Source: Sphingobacterium sp. UBA4616 | GTDB taxonomy: Bacteria > Bacteroidota > Bacteroidia > Sphingobacteriales > Sphingobacteriaceae | DNA length: 64,000 nucleotides | NCBI GenBank assembly: GCA_002386525.1 | Contig: DGIS01000025.1 | Span: 670,086 to 734,085, forward strand | Direction of reading: 5' to 3' | Part shown: piece by piece, positions 16,318 to 25,517 of the stretch | How positions within the stretch are numbered: the stretch's first letter is position 1 | Layout of the letters: the number at the start of each line of letters is the position of its first letter | Program-made: the position numbers and the translations under genes | The notes under the pieces: model-generated | Database searches by the model: none | Seen by the model: the letters and a program-made list of their open reading frames with translations, nothing else | What the model was told of the DNA's origin: nothing

Positions 16318-17196
16318 ATGATGTTAATAACAGGTGCAACAGGACAATTCGGTGGTAAAGCTGTCGAACATTTACTAAATAAGGGGGTTCAACCTTCCGA
16401 AATTACGCTATTGGTTAGAGACGCGGAGAAAGCAAAAAGATTCGAAGCAAAAGGAATAAATATACGTATCGGAGATTATCAGAATGAAGCTTCATTAATG
16501 ATGGCGATGCAGGATATAGACAAATTGTTTTTGGTATCTAGTAATGATAAACAGGCCTACGAAAACCGCACCGTTCACCACAAAGCAGTAATCGATGCTG
16601 CAAAACAAGCAAATGTAAAACATATCGTCTATACCTCTTTTGTTCGTGTTCCGGGATTTGAACAATCTGCTATCGCAGGTTTTCAGCAATCGCACGTAGA
16701 TACAGAAGCTACTTTAAAAGATAGCGGCATAACGTACACCATCCTTCAAAATGGTATTTATTTTGAAATGCTCTCTATTTTTACCGGTGCTGATGTTGCC
16801 AAAAATGGTACGATATTATTCCCGGCAGGTGATGGAAAAGCAAGTTATGTTTTACGTGAAGAACTGGCAGAGGCCGCAGCTCACGTTTTGACTACCGAAG
16901 GACACGAAAACAAAACCTATTCACTAACAAATACTACATCCTTTAACTTTAACGATGTCGCCGAAGCAATAGGAAATACTATAGGTAAGGGTATAAATTA
17001 TGTATCGCCTGATGTAGCCGAATATGAGGCTATACTAAAACAGACAAATGTGCCGGAAGCATTCGTAGGTGTTTTTAGTATGTGGGCGATGGCTCAAGCA
17101 CAAGGAACCATGGATGTTGAAGATGATACATTGGAACAATTTTTAGGAAGAAAACCAACGTCACTACAACAATTCATTAACATACTGTACAAATAA
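16318..17196 (+). CDS. NmrA-like NAD(P)-binding oxidoreductase
   Basis: The Rossmann start MMLITGATGQFGGKAVEHLL carries the TGATGxxG dinucleotide motif. NIRIGDYQNEASL and FLVSSND follow the atypical SDR (NmrA/QOR2-like) pattern, with no YxxxK catalytic pair. The product is 293 residues, the usual length. Family members act as NAD(P)H sensors or quinone reductases. The ATG at 16318, after the -7 element, is chosen; the longer frame from 16249 would begin before the promoter. It is divergent from HxlR and probably repressed or activated by it. Confidence 0.9.
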   Translation: MMLITGATGQFGGKAVEHLLNKGVQPSEITLLVRDAEKAKRFEAKGINIRIGDYQNEASLMMAMQDIDKLFLVSSNDKQAYENRTVHHKAVIDAAKQANVKHIVYTSFVRVPGFEQSAIAGFQQSHVDTEATLKDSGITYTILQNGIYFEMLSIFTGADVAKNGTILFPAGDGKASYVLREELAEAAAHVLTTEGHENKTYSLTNTTSFNFNDVAEAIGNTIGKGINYVSPDVAEYEAILKQTNVPEAFVGVFSMWAMAQAQGTMDVEDDTLEQFLGRKPTSLQQFINILYK

Positions 17197-17205
17197 TACT
17201 CATTT

Positions 17206-17236
17206 GCCCCAATTAACTTTAAAGGCTAATTGGGGC
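17206..17236 (+). terminator. Terminator hairpin
   Basis: GCCCCAATTA (17206-17215) pairs perfectly with TAATTGGGGC (17227-17236). It lies just after the NmrA-like gene. The T-rich tail is weak. Confidence 0.6.
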
Positions 17237-17380
17237 TCTGTTCCAGAATAGAATTTACTAGATAGATATATGAGTTATTTAACTAAGCTTTGTCGCCCAT
17301 GCTTCACGTAGATTGCCAATATGTTATTAAAAACAGAATAAGCATGCAGGATTTAAATAGCGGTAATATTGATAGTATTT

Positions 17381-18577
17381 TTAAAGATTTTTAGGAAATT
17401 CGTCCTTCCACCAAGTGAAGCGCCAATCATCAGCTTCTTCTTCGGTCAACAAACACGCTTCCAACTCCTGAAGGTATTTATCCTTCTCCAAATGTTGTCC
17501 TATAAAAACTAATTCATTTTTTCGGTCCTCCCATTCTGGATGCCAACGCTTTAATAAATCAGCTCTTATTTCAGAATAAATCGGATATTGATAACGCATT
17601 TCTTCTGGCATACTACTCCACCAAGAGCCCGCACTCTCTAAACGGACACTTCCACCGGCCTGGCTAAAACTAATTGCCGTATCGGGTCTTGACGCTAACC
17701 AAAAAAGGCCCTTTGCGCGGATTATATTATGGGGATAATGCTCATTTAAATAGCGATGTAACCGCTGTGGATGAAAGGGCCGCTGCGAACGAAAGACAAA
17801 TGATGAAATTCCATACTCTTCTGTTTCGGGAACATGATCTGCCTCAAGCTCCTTTAACCAACCTGCTGATGCAGATGCTTCTTCAAAATCGAACCTATCA
17901 GTACCCATAATTTCTGTGGGATCGACCTGTCCAAATTGAGTTCTTATTAGCTTGGCCCCAGGATTGAGTTTACCAATAGCTGCTTCTAAAGTTCCTATTG
18001 TTTCCTCTGATACAAGATCTGCTTTGTTTAAAACAATAACATTTGCAAACTCTATTTGATCTGTCAATAGATTCACAATTGTCCTATTATCCATATCATC
18101 ATCAGCCAATTTCCTATCCAACAAAGTGTCTGCACTACCAAAATCCTTAGAGAAATTGAAACAATCTACCACAGTGACCATTGTATCAATATAACTAAAA
18201 GATGAAAGATCAATCCCATTATTAGGATCAACGTAACTAAATGTTTGAGCAACAGGAATCGGCTCGGATATCCCTGTACTTTCAATTAGGAGATAATCAA
18301 ACCGATTTTCTTTTGCTAAGCGCTCAACCTCAATCATCAAATCTTCCCTTAACGTGCAACAGATGCATCCGTTACTCATTTCAACAAGTTTTTCCTCCGT
18401 ACGGGAAAGAACATTTTCACGCTCAACAGACTGTGCATCTATATTTACTTCACTCATATCATTTACGATCACGGCAACCTTTTTACCTTCCTTGTTATGC
18501 AACACGTGATTTAACAATGATGTTTTGCCAGCACCTAAGAAGCCACTTAAGACTGTAACCGGTAATTTATTTTCCAT
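17381..18577 (-). CDS. COG0523 (CobW/ZigA-like) GTP-binding metal chaperone
   Basis: The G3E GTPase fold: P-loop [10 protein letters not shown] (11-20), the metal-binding CICC motif at 71-74 within [13 protein letters not shown], switch [10 protein letters not shown] and the base-recognition motif VLNKADLV. A CobW_C domain follows ([18 protein letters not shown]). Family members deliver zinc or cobalt to client metalloproteins and are often induced by zinc limitation. Start ATG 18577 (a TTG lies three codons upstream). It overlaps the 82-residue gene upstream by 11 bp, so the two form an operon driven from 18833-18863. Confidence 0.9.
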   Translation of the reverse strand: MENKLPVTVLSGFLGAGKTSLLNHVLHNKEGKKVAVIVNDMSEVNIDAQSVERENVLSRTEEKLVEMSNGCICCTLREDLMIEVERLAKENRFDYLLIESTGISEPIPVAQTFSYVDPNNGIDLSSFSYIDTMVTVVDCFNFSKDFGSADTLLDRKLADDDMDNRTIVNLLTDQIEFANVIVLNKADLVSEETIGTLEAAIGKLNPGAKLIRTQFGQVDPTEIMGTDRFDFEEASASAGWLKELEADHVPETEEYGISSFVFRSQRPFHPQRLHRYLNEHYPHNIIRAKGLFWLASRPDTAISFSQAGGSVRLESAGSWWSSMPEEMRYQYPIYSEIRADLLKRWHPEWEDRKNELVFIGQHLEKDKYLQELEACLLTEEEADDWRFTWWKDEFPKNL

Positions 18578-18815
18578 TTTGATCAAAATTAATTTTACTT
18601 GTATGCTCCTCTAAATCAGCAACTACTTTCATCCAGTCTTTGATATTCTCAAGATGTTCTTTCCCGTAATTAGCTACAAAACGTTGCGTTTCGGTATTTG
18701 AATAGTCGTTATAGATAGCTAACCGGCTTTTGACAAAATCTACCGTTAATGGAATACCACATTTCTTTTCGATACACCATTTCCAGTCTTCAAAGTTTTT
18801 AGGAATTATATTCAT
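18567..18815 (-). CDS. Small hypothetical protein in COG0523 operon
   Basis: An 82-residue soluble protein ([23 protein letters not shown] ... [12 protein letters not shown]) with two Cys near the start. It is first in the operon with the GTPase, overlapping it by 11 bp, so a role linked to metal homeostasis is plausible. The family is not recognised. Confidence 0.75.
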   Translation of the reverse strand: MNIIPKNFEDWKWCIEKKCGIPLTVDFVKSRLAIYNDYSNTETQRFVANYGKEHLENIKDWMKVVADLEEHTSKINFDQNGK

Positions 18816-18832
18816 TGTCTTCTATTTATAAA

Positions 18833-18863
18833 CAAAAGTACTTACAATAATCCACAAAAGCAA
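18833..18863 (-). promoter_or_regulatory. Promoter of the COG0523 operon
   Basis: On the minus strand, TTG (18861-18863), 20 bp, TACTTTTG (18833-18840) gives a full Bacteroidota consensus 18 bp upstream of the ATG at 18815. No clear Zur-type palindrome was recognised. Confidence 0.7.
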
Positions 18864-18965
18864 TTTAGTTGCATTTAAAAAATAATAGAGCGATGCTTGT
18901 CTATAAAATTCACGAGTCTCTATCTAAGGGGATATGGATTATGCACGAAAACAAAACTCATTCGC

Positions 18966-18981
18966 ACGTTTTGTAAAACGT
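18966..18981. promoter_or_regulatory. Inverted repeat upstream of mbnP-like gene
   Basis: ACGTTTT-gt-AAAACGT, two perfect 7-bp arms, 20 bp before a -7-like TATTTTTG (19001-19008). It is a candidate operator for the orphan MbnP gene; the cognate regulator is unknown. Confidence 0.4.
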
Positions 18982-19060
18982 CAATGGCGTAGAGGATTGA
19001 TATTTTTGCAGTATTACTTACAACATAAAAATAGAACCCAATAAACAAAAACTATTCACC

Positions 19061-19828
19061 ATGCTAAAATCAACTCTTAAATCGTTATTGATCTATTCTC
19101 CCCTGCTATCACTCATCTCCTGCAGCAAAGAAAAAGAAATAATAACAAACAACAGCTCTTTAGAACTGATATTCGATAATCGGGTTGGTAACGAGGATTT
19201 TGCTATCAATAAGACCTATAACATCGATGGAAAAAACTACACATTTGACAGCTTTAGATATTGGATCAGCAACATAAAGCTAGAGGCTCTGGACGGCTCA
19301 TGGTATGAAGTTCCAAATGCATATTACCTGATTGAAGAAACTAGCGAGGTAGCAGTACAGGAAGGGCAATATACCTACCCCGCCAATAAGCGGGAAAGTA
19401 TCACATTAAATAACATTCCAAAAAACACCTATAAATCCATATCGTTTGCTGTAGGGGTAGATGAAAAACGCAACAACAACCTCAGCGATGCAATTGGTGA
19501 ATTGTCAGCCATGAAAGGTATGACCAACGTATCCTGGATGTGGCATACGAGCTATATATTTAGTAGTCTCAAAGGAATGGTTGTCGATAAGACATCCAAG
19601 GTACTCAAAATTGAGACTGGACTGAACGAAAACTACCGGACAATCACCGTGAAAAAGGATATAAACCTTGCGAAAGACGGCAAAGAAATAATAAAATTTG
19701 AGGGTGATGTAGCCACTATTCTTCAGGCAGTAGACAGCTGGAATAATCCTGCTGTGGCAGCATCAACTCCAGAGCTGATGGAAAAAGCAGCAGAGGCCTT
19801 CAAAAACAACTTCTTCAAATTAAAATAA
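19061..19828 (+). CDS. MbnP-family lipoprotein without adjacent MbnH
   Basis: Signal LLIYSPLLSLISCS (lipobox LISC). The mature protein shows the MbnP layout: LELIFDNRVGNEDF, then FDSFRYWISNIKLEALDG, YYLIEE, SISFAVGVDEKRNNN and the Trp-rich WMWHTSYIFSSLKG. Methanotroph MbnP binds copper and has a Trp converted to kynurenine by its partner di-haem enzyme MbnH. Here no MbnH follows; the next gene is an unrelated lipoprotein. The two MbnH genes lie 4-7 kb away on the other strand and could act in trans. Confidence 0.85.
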   Translation: MLKSTLKSLLIYSPLLSLISCSKEKEIITNNSSLELIFDNRVGNEDFAINKTYNIDGKNYTFDSFRYWISNIKLEALDGSWYEVPNAYYLIEETSEVAVQEGQYTYPANKRESITLNNIPKNTYKSISFAVGVDEKRNNNLSDAIGELSAMKGMTNVSWMWHTSYIFSSLKGMVVDKTSKVLKIETGLNENYRTITVKKDINLAKDGKEIIKFEGDVATILQAVDSWNNPAVAASTPELMEKAAEAFKNNFFKLK

Positions 19829-19829
19829 A

Positions 19830-20660
19830 ATGACTTTTACAATCAAAAAATTATTCGCCGTAGCACTTACAGCCTCAACCCTATTTATGGGGTGTTCAAA
19901 AGACGAAAAAACAACCGAGTCTCCACATGAACCTGAGTCAATCTGTATACTCCAAGACTACTCGTCCAAATGGTATATGGGTGACCGGGAAGGAAAATTA
20001 GTAACAACCAAGTTTAAGAACGATGCCGATAACCGAATAATCATCGGTTCAGTCGACAGCAATCCTATGTCATTCGAGTACTATAATGATAAAATTATCA
20101 TAAAATATTTTGTTTTTGAAGAACCTTATGTATCTATCGATGAATACAAACTCAATAACAAGGGCCTCGCGGTAAGTATGACCCGAAAAATGCACTCTTA
20201 TAAAGATACGGAATTAAAGACCTATATGGAGCTAAGTTTTGACTATGATCAGAATGATCAACTCAAAGCTATCAAAGAAGGGGACAAACAGGTATTGCTT
20301 ACCTACCAAAATGGAAACTTGGTCAATGTGTCTGACGGAATAGCCGGAGGAAGCTTTTCGTTGACGTACAATACGGAGAAGCCGTACAAAGCCAATCCCC
20401 TATTTACCTTATCTCCGTTTTATCATATTCAGACATTGATCAACCGAATACCACAACCCGTCAACCAGACTTTTCCGTGGGGAATTCTGTATGCCGGTGG
20501 TTACCTTGGCAAACAAGTGAAAAATCAAATCAAAAGTATTGGATCTTATCATTTTGAATACACAACTGATCAGGATAACAAAATTTTGCACCTGAAAGAA
20601 ATTAATATGCAAGAAAGCATCGATTCAACCGTGTACAATTTCAATTACCTGTGCAAATAG
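19830..20660 (+). CDS. Hypothetical lipoprotein (DUF4595-like)
   Basis: Starts 1 bp after the MbnP stop, so certainly co-transcribed. Signal KLFAVALTASTLFMGCS (lipobox FMGC). The mature part has repeated beta-strand blocks like YDQNDQLKAIKEGDKQVLLTYQNGNLVNV, the pattern of DUF4595 or YD-repeat-like lipoproteins of Bacteroidota. No metal-binding motif stands out. Its place in the MbnP transcript is the only hint of function. Confidence 0.65.
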   Translation: MTFTIKKLFAVALTASTLFMGCSKDEKTTESPHEPESICILQDYSSKWYMGDREGKLVTTKFKNDADNRIIIGSVDSNPMSFEYYNDKIIIKYFVFEEPYVSIDEYKLNNKGLAVSMTRKMHSYKDTELKTYMELSFDYDQNDQLKAIKEGDKQVLLTYQNGNLVNVSDGIAGGSFSLTYNTEKPYKANPLFTLSPFYHIQTLINRIPQPVNQTFPWGILYAGGYLGKQVKNQIKSIGSYHFEYTTDQDNKILHLKEINMQESIDSTVYNFNYLCK

Positions 20661-20742
20661 AAATATAAGTACTACGTTTTTTTATGGTCTTTTAAAAGAA
20701 GACCCAATTCAAAAATGCCACTAGGATACCATAGAAACGAAA

Positions 20743-20774
20743 AAAGCCTTTTCCATGAATCGGGAAAAGGCTTT
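20743..20774. terminator. Bidirectional terminator
   Basis: AAAGCCTTTTCC (20743-20754) pairs with GGAAAAGGCTTT (20763-20774), with A-rich and T-rich flanks. It separates the convergent DUF4595-like gene (plus) and AraC gene (minus). Confidence 0.75.
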
Positions 20775-20795
20775 GATCAGCTTCATCTATAAATA

Positions 20796-21662
20796 TCACT
20801 GTTTGCGCCGAAACTCTTCGGGGCTAACACCTTTCTTAGCTTTAAAGAATGTAATAAAATACGGTACATTATCAAACCCGAGCTCAAAAGCTATTTCCTT
20901 TACCGTCTTGAAAGTGTGATAAAGTAAACGCTCTGCTTCGAGCACAATCCTTTCGCGAATCATATTTCCAGAGCTTGCCGACCGTTTTTCTCTGCAGATA
21001 CGGTTGAGGTAATTGACAGATATGTTGAGCCGGTCAGCATAAAATGATGGAAAGCGGCTCACTTTATAATGTTCATTCACTAATGATTCGAAAAGACTGA
21101 TCTTCTCTTCCTTTTCATCCATTTGCGTGGAAACTGAATCATTTGCCATATTGCGACCCAACATCTGTAAAAGGATGCTCAAATAATTGCGCAAGACATC
21201 TTTTGATCCTACTCTTAGGGAATGAAATTCCTCCTGCATCAATTTCACCAGATGTCTGCATCGATATATCTCATCTTCCCCCAACAAAAAACCGTTTATC
21301 GCATTAATCTTCAGAAAATTGAAATACTGAAGTGTGTCGGTATTATATCGCTGCATAAAAAACGTTTCCGTAAAAAGTATTACACAACCTTCAACCGATG
21401 CGTTGTGCTGGAAACTACACACGCAATTGGAATTGAGGCTAATAATCTCATTGGGCTCAACAGTACAAATTGTTTTGTCGGCTACCATTAGAAGGCTGCC
21501 CTGCGTCAACAAGAGCAGACTGAAAAATGAGCGTGAATGCAGTGTATTCTGGTTACCTTTAGCATGTAAAAATTGGGCTATTGGGATAATCACAATTCCG
21601 CTGGAAGAGGAATCAATATCTTCTAATCTTAAAAAATCTAGTTTTTCTTTTCGTATAACCAT
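20796..21662 (-). CDS. AraC-family transcriptional regulator
   Basis: A 288-residue regulator. The amino half is a cupin-like sensor (FSLLLLTQGSLLMVADKTICTV). The carboxy end has the double HTH: FYADRLNISVNYLNRICREK and VKEIAFELGFDNVPYFITFFKAKKGVSPEEFRR. It is the last gene of the copper/haem run on the minus strand, 33 bp after the Cys-motif gene, so it probably regulates that operon, perhaps with copper or a haem-linked signal as cue; that is inference. Confidence 0.9.
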   Translation of the reverse strand: MVIRKEKLDFLRLEDIDSSSSGIVIIPIAQFLHAKGNQNTLHSRSFFSLLLLTQGSLLMVADKTICTVEPNEIISLNSNCVCSFQHNASVEGCVILFTETFFMQRYNTDTLQYFNFLKINAINGFLLGEDEIYRCRHLVKLMQEEFHSLRVGSKDVLRNYLSILLQMLGRNMANDSVSTQMDEKEEKISLFESLVNEHYKVSRFPSFYADRLNISVNYLNRICREKRSASSGNMIRERIVLEAERLLYHTFKTVKEIAFELGFDNVPYFITFFKAKKGVSPEEFRRKQ

Positions 21663-21695
21663 TGTCTCATATTTAAAAAATAAATAGGCAAAAGG

Positions 21696-22082
21696 CTATA
21701 CGATAGGAGGTTTAAATATGGAAGTGCTTACACCGGGGCATACCGGCATAGCATTCGGGTTGTAATAAGAGATGGTAAGAACTTCAACAACAGGGCAATA
21801 GAGGTAGAAATTTGCGGTATACTGCGCAATGACCAACGTTTCTATACCCTTCATTTTGACGTGTACATCATTGGCGTGCTGCTCCTGAGTTGACTTTTCA
21901 CTGAGATAACAGAAACCTTTGCAGGTGGTTGCAGGCATATACCGATAGACACATAAATTTTGTTCAATATAACTCCGGTTAGCCTCAAAACCTATGTACA
22001 CCCACAACAGATTTGTTGACTGTAGGCAAATAGCCCAAGCCATCATGGTACAAAACAACAATCTGATTTTGTGGGTTTTCAT
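21696..22082 (-). CDS. Small Cys-motif exported protein (paralogue of 29186-29566)
   Basis: A 128-residue protein with an uncleaved or signal-anchor start (RLLFCTMMAWAICLQSTNLLWVYIGF). It carries the family motif NRSYIEQNLCVYRY then TTCKGFCYLSEK: an N-x-C-V segment followed by CxGxCYL. It ends SIFKPPIV. Similar proteins of about 130 residues are widespread near metal and thioredoxin genes in Bacteroidota but are uncharacterised. The Cys set suggests metal or thiol chemistry in the envelope. It lies 8 bp after the cytochrome gene. Confidence 0.7.
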   Translation of the reverse strand: MKTHKIRLLFCTMMAWAICLQSTNLLWVYIGFEANRSYIEQNLCVYRYMPATTCKGFCYLSEKSTQEQHANDVHVKMKGIETLVIAQYTANFYLYCPVVEVLTISYYNPNAMPVCPGVSTSIFKPPIV

Positions 22083-22090
22083 AGGTCGAT

Positions 22091-22588
22091 TTATTTCGAA
22101 GCGCTATTACGTTCTCTTAAATATTCCAAAATAGCTCTGGCTTCCTCCTGCTGTAGTCCTAAGCTAATCATCGGTGAACTGAAATCTTTGCTCAGCGCTA
22201 TTGCATCGGCATCTTTTTCAAGCATAGTGGCAGGATCCAACATCATGTTCATAATCCATTCTGGCGTACGCCGCTTCACCACACCATCCAACGATGGCCC
22301 CACTAAAGTGCGTTCAAAATTGTGGCACATGGCACATTTGGAAACAAAGAGCTCTACACCTTTATTGGCTAGCTTTGCATCAAATGGTTTGTGTTCGATA
22401 GCGGTAACAGGCCCTACTCCTTTGGACCCATCTGATTTGAAGTCCAACATTGCTGCTTCTGTTGATGCTACAGGTTGGTTTGCTGCTGTACTGCTGCTGA
22501 TTTCTTTCTTCTTGTCTCCATTCCCACCGCAGGCGATCATTCCGATGATACCGAGACAGGAAAGAATTACGTTGATTCGTTTGTTCAT
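22091..22588 (-). CDS. Mono-haem cytochrome c lipoprotein
   Basis: Signal INVILSCLGIIGMIACGG (lipobox IAC). One haem-binding CAMCH at 85-89, followed by NFERTLVGPSLDGVVKRR and an axial-Met candidate in FSSPMISLGLQ, the class I cytochrome c pattern. It is 165 residues with a low-complexity spacer after the lipid anchor. It probably passes electrons to or from the MbnH-type di-haem enzymes encoded just upstream in the same operon. Confidence 0.9.
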   Translation of the reverse strand: MNKRINVILSCLGIIGMIACGGNGDKKKEISSSTAANQPVASTEAAMLDFKSDGSKGVGPVTAIEHKPFDAKLANKGVELFVSKCAMCHNFERTLVGPSLDGVVKRRTPEWIMNMMLDPATMLEKDADAIALSKDFSSPMISLGLQQEEARAILEYLRERNSASK

Positions 22589-22609
22589 CTCTCTTTTATG
22601 TTATGGTGA

Positions 22610-23545
22610 TTAAAAACTATAGGAAATATGCGTAAGCAAGCGGCCGCCCGATTTAGCGCGGCTGTCGGCAAGATCCTGGGACAATAAGGTCTGATAGTTG
22701 GCTCCGACACTAATTTTACCCATATTGACTTCGACACCGCCTATTCCAGCCAGGCTATAGCCTCCTGACTGAGCCACATCATAACGTGCCATGGTGACAT
22801 CCTTAGGCTGTGTTTCGTACCCCACCCCTAAGTTGGGCGATAGGCGGACTTTATCTTTTATATTGAATTTGTAGTATAGCAATGAATTGACAGAAAATTT
22901 GTTACCATACCGGTAATCGTATTTGTTCTCTGTATTCATCTTATAACTAACATTGGTATTGAGTCCCAAATCCATTATGCGGATATCATAAGCCAGATTT
23001 AGCATAAAATCTGTACTGGCTGTACCCAGCTGAAAATTGTTGGGCTCATCCTGACTGGCTGATGAACGTTGGGAATTGTCATACTTACCTGTCGGCGCTT
23101 TGATTCCCGCACCTACCCAAAGGGAATGGTTGAACATTTTGTTTGACATCGTTCCTCCCATCTCTTCAAACACTTTGTAATAGCCATAGACTACCACATC
23201 GCCAAGGCCATTCATCTTCCCCATATCGCCACTTCCAGGGATCTTACGCTCATTGAAATTGTAGGGAACAATCGCCATAACCCGCCAGCGGCTCCCAAAG
23301 TTCCATGCTCCCCAGAGTTCCATCGTCTGATAGGTCTCGTCGGCACTGAGTGGTGTACGGCTGCCTGTAGGTCCCAAGTGGGTCTGTAAAGTTTTATATT
23401 GGTAACGTACCCCCACAAAACGCTTATTAAACTGTGGCAGGATGCCCAAGTAATAGCTACCTACGCCACAGCCACAGATATCACATGCCCAAGACGATAA
23501 GGGAAATAGTGCAAGAGCAAGTATTATTATTTTTATTCGTTTCAT
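22610..23545 (-). CDS. Outer-membrane beta-barrel protein with CDICGCG amino terminus
   Basis: Signal peptide MKRIKIIILALALFPLSSWA, then the mature start CDICGCGVGSYYLGI, three Cys that could bind copper or haem. The rest is a beta-barrel: alternating strands (FVGVRYQYKTLQTHLG, VMAIVPYNFNERKIPG, ISVGANYQTLLSQDLADS) and a terminal aromatic (HISYSF). It resembles transporter-like proteins found beside MbnP/MbnH-type genes. A role in moving copper or a copper chelate across the outer membrane is a reasonable inference, not shown. Confidence 0.75.
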   Translation of the reverse strand: MKRIKIIILALALFPLSSWACDICGCGVGSYYLGILPQFNKRFVGVRYQYKTLQTHLGPTGSRTPLSADETYQTMELWGAWNFGSRWRVMAIVPYNFNERKIPGSGDMGKMNGLGDVVVYGYYKVFEEMGGTMSNKMFNHSLWVGAGIKAPTGKYDNSQRSSASQDEPNNFQLGTASTDFMLNLAYDIRIMDLGLNTNVSYKMNTENKYDYRYGNKFSVNSLLYYKFNIKDKVRLSPNLGVGYETQPKDVTMARYDVAQSGGYSLAGIGGVEVNMGKISVGANYQTLLSQDLADSRAKSGGRLLTHISYSF

Positions 23546-23552
23546 ATTGATT

Positions 23553-24614
23553 TTAGTTTACCACAAAGCCCGTATTTCCAGGTTCTCCCAACATTTTGTT
23601 ATTTACGAAAGAGGCATCATTTAAGGTTTTTAGGAATGCCAACAGATTGGCTTTCTCTTCATCTGACATCGAGATGCCCAAAGTACCGTCGGCTTTCCGG
23701 AATCCCGGGTCCAAGGTTTTGGAATCTACCATGCCGTTACGGTAGTGTTCTAATACCCGGTCCAAGGTCAGGAAACGGCCGTCATGCATATACGGACCTG
23801 TATAGGACAAGTTGCGCAGACTTGGTGTCTTGAATTTATAGCGATCATTATGATTCAATGTCACGGTATCTCTACCGATATCGTGGGCATGATTGGGTGA
23901 TAATCCATTGTTATGGTAATCCCGATCGGTAAATAGTGGCTCAGTATGACAGCGCGAGCAGTTGTTTTGATAAAAGAGATAGCCTTTTTTTTCAGCATCT
24001 GTAAAAGAGACTCCGTTTTCCTTCCGCATGACCTGATCATACTTTGAATTGGCACTAATGGCCATTAGCATAAATTGAGACAGCGCCTTAAAGAATCGCT
24101 CGTCTGTGATACCTTCGCTACCGAAGGCTTTCTTGAATCGCTGCTGATAATCGAAATCTTTGCGCAGTTTGCTCAGCACATTGCTCACCGACTCATCCAT
24201 TTCCACAGGATTGGTAATCGCATTGACAGGCGACATATCTAAATCGAAAACACCTCCATCCCAAAAGAACTCCTTTTGCCAGGCCATATTGAAAATAGGC
24301 ATCGGATTTCGAATGCCCAACCTGTCGTCGATCCCATGGCTCACATCGTGGCCATGGTGGGTAAATGCTGCCGAAAGAATATGGCAGCTACCACAGGCAA
24401 TGGTATTGTTGCGGGATAGACGCGGCTCATAAAACAGTTGCCGCCCCAACTCAAATACTTCGGATGTAATGGGATTGCGTTCAAATTTATAAACGGGCTC
24501 AGGAAAATTTGCAGGACGTACAAATCCAGGGAATATATTCTCGGCAATATCATCTGCTTTATGACAGGCCCAAACCAGGCCTAAAACGAGTGCTAAGACA
24601 ATAAACTTTTTCAT
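23553..24614 (-). CDS. MbnH-like di-haem cytochrome c peroxidase-family lipoprotein (copy 2)
   Basis: A 353-residue MauG/cytochrome c peroxidase family protein. Lipobox LVWAC. Two haem motifs, CGSCH (74-78) and CSRCH (219-223), and the block SLRNLSYTGPYMHDGRFLTLDRVLEHY typical of the family. Next to MbnP it is best called MbnH-like: MbnH oxidises a Trp in MbnP to kynurenine, a step linked to copper binding. It begins 2 bp after the MbnP copy at 24617-25483. A plain peroxidase role cannot be excluded. Confidence 0.85.
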   Translation of the reverse strand: MKKFIVLALVLGLVWACHKADDIAENIFPGFVRPANFPEPVYKFERNPITSEVFELGRQLFYEPRLSRNNTIACGSCHILSAAFTHHGHDVSHGIDDRLGIRNPMPIFNMAWQKEFFWDGGVFDLDMSPVNAITNPVEMDESVSNVLSKLRKDFDYQQRFKKAFGSEGITDERFFKALSQFMLMAISANSKYDQVMRKENGVSFTDAEKKGYLFYQNNCSRCHTEPLFTDRDYHNNGLSPNHAHDIGRDTVTLNHNDRYKFKTPSLRNLSYTGPYMHDGRFLTLDRVLEHYRNGMVDSKTLDPGFRKADGTLGISMSDEEKANLLAFLKTLNDASFVNNKMLGEPGNTGFVVN

Positions 24615-24616
24615 AG

Positions 24617-25483
24617 TTACAGTTCAGATTCGCTTTTCACGAAGTTTTCGGTGTGATCATGTGTAAACATGGACGTAAAATTATTAGCGATGTTCTGGCT
24701 AAATTCGCTGAACATGACATTTGGATGCTGCACAATAGAAAATGTGTAAGGCCCATTGAACAGTTTCATGACATCAACGAACAAATGCACATTGCTTCGC
24801 AAGCCTTCGCGGACCTGGGCAATACCAGCCTGATCTAGATCCATCGTAATCTCTTTGATATTGTTTAGTGTGGGTGCTTTGGGGTTGTAGCCACCATAAC
24901 CGCCAATATGATATTTAAATTGCTTATTACCTGTTGGGTCGCCTTGCTGGTCATCGGAAATTTTGTCACAATACCCTTCTAGTTTGAAGAAAATATAACC
25001 TTGATTCCATCCCCAATACATCCCATCATGCCCCTCATCCGGATTAAACGACAGTACGCCCTGACGGGCTTCGGTAGGCATGGTGCTGCGTGCACTATCG
25101 ACACCGATAATAAATTTCACCCTATTATAGTCGCCCTCAGGAACGTCCACCTTTGCAAATCGTGTCGCTTTCTCCGAGCCCTCGATAAAAAAGTAGCTCT
25201 TTTCCTGGGGAACAACATACTCGCTGCCATCAGCTTTGTAAAGCTTTATGTTGCTGATATAATACCGCAATATCTTGATCCGAAAGGTTTCGCCCTTAGC
25301 ATTTTTATAGGTACGAGGATCAAATCCCAATGTCTCATCGCCAACAATGTTGTCGAATTCGATGGAGAATACACCTTTCTTGGTCTCATCTGGTGCTGGC
25401 GCATCCTTTTTGCTGCAACCGGTAGCAAAGATGAGTGTCATTGACAGAATGAACACAGAAATACTAAATTGAATCGTTTTCAT
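24617..25483 (-). CDS. MbnP-family lipoprotein (copy 2)
   Basis: The ATG at 25483 gives MKTIQFSISVFILSMTL with lipobox FATGC, so the frame from 25534 is too long. MbnP blocks: FSIEFDNIVGDETLGFDP, ILRYYISNIKLYKADG, YFFIEG, VKFIIGVDSARS and the Trp-rich MYWGWNQGYIFFKLEG. It also carries a TSMFTHDHTENF tail with several His. Two bp upstream of its MbnH-like partner, it forms one of two pairs. The Trp in the MYWGW block is a candidate for kynurenine formation. Confidence 0.85.
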   Translation of the reverse strand: MKTIQFSISVFILSMTLIFATGCSKKDAPAPDETKKGVFSIEFDNIVGDETLGFDPRTYKNAKGETFRIKILRYYISNIKLYKADGSEYVVPQEKSYFFIEGSEKATRFAKVDVPEGDYNRVKFIIGVDSARSTMPTEARQGVLSFNPDEGHDGMYWGWNQGYIFFKLEGYCDKISDDQQGDPTGNKQFKYHIGGYGGYNPKAPTLNNIKEITMDLDQAGIAQVREGLRSNVHLFVDVMKLFNGPYTFSIVQHPNVMFSEFSQNIANNFTSMFTHDHTENFVKSESEL

Positions 25484-25517
25484 ATTTTTTTTATTGTTAT
25501 TTAATCCCTTTGATGTC

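Noticed and set aside
22071..22613. 180-codon plus-strand frame antisense to the cytochrome c gene
   Set aside because: It is the shadow of a confident haem-protein gene and its translation shows no domain or start context.
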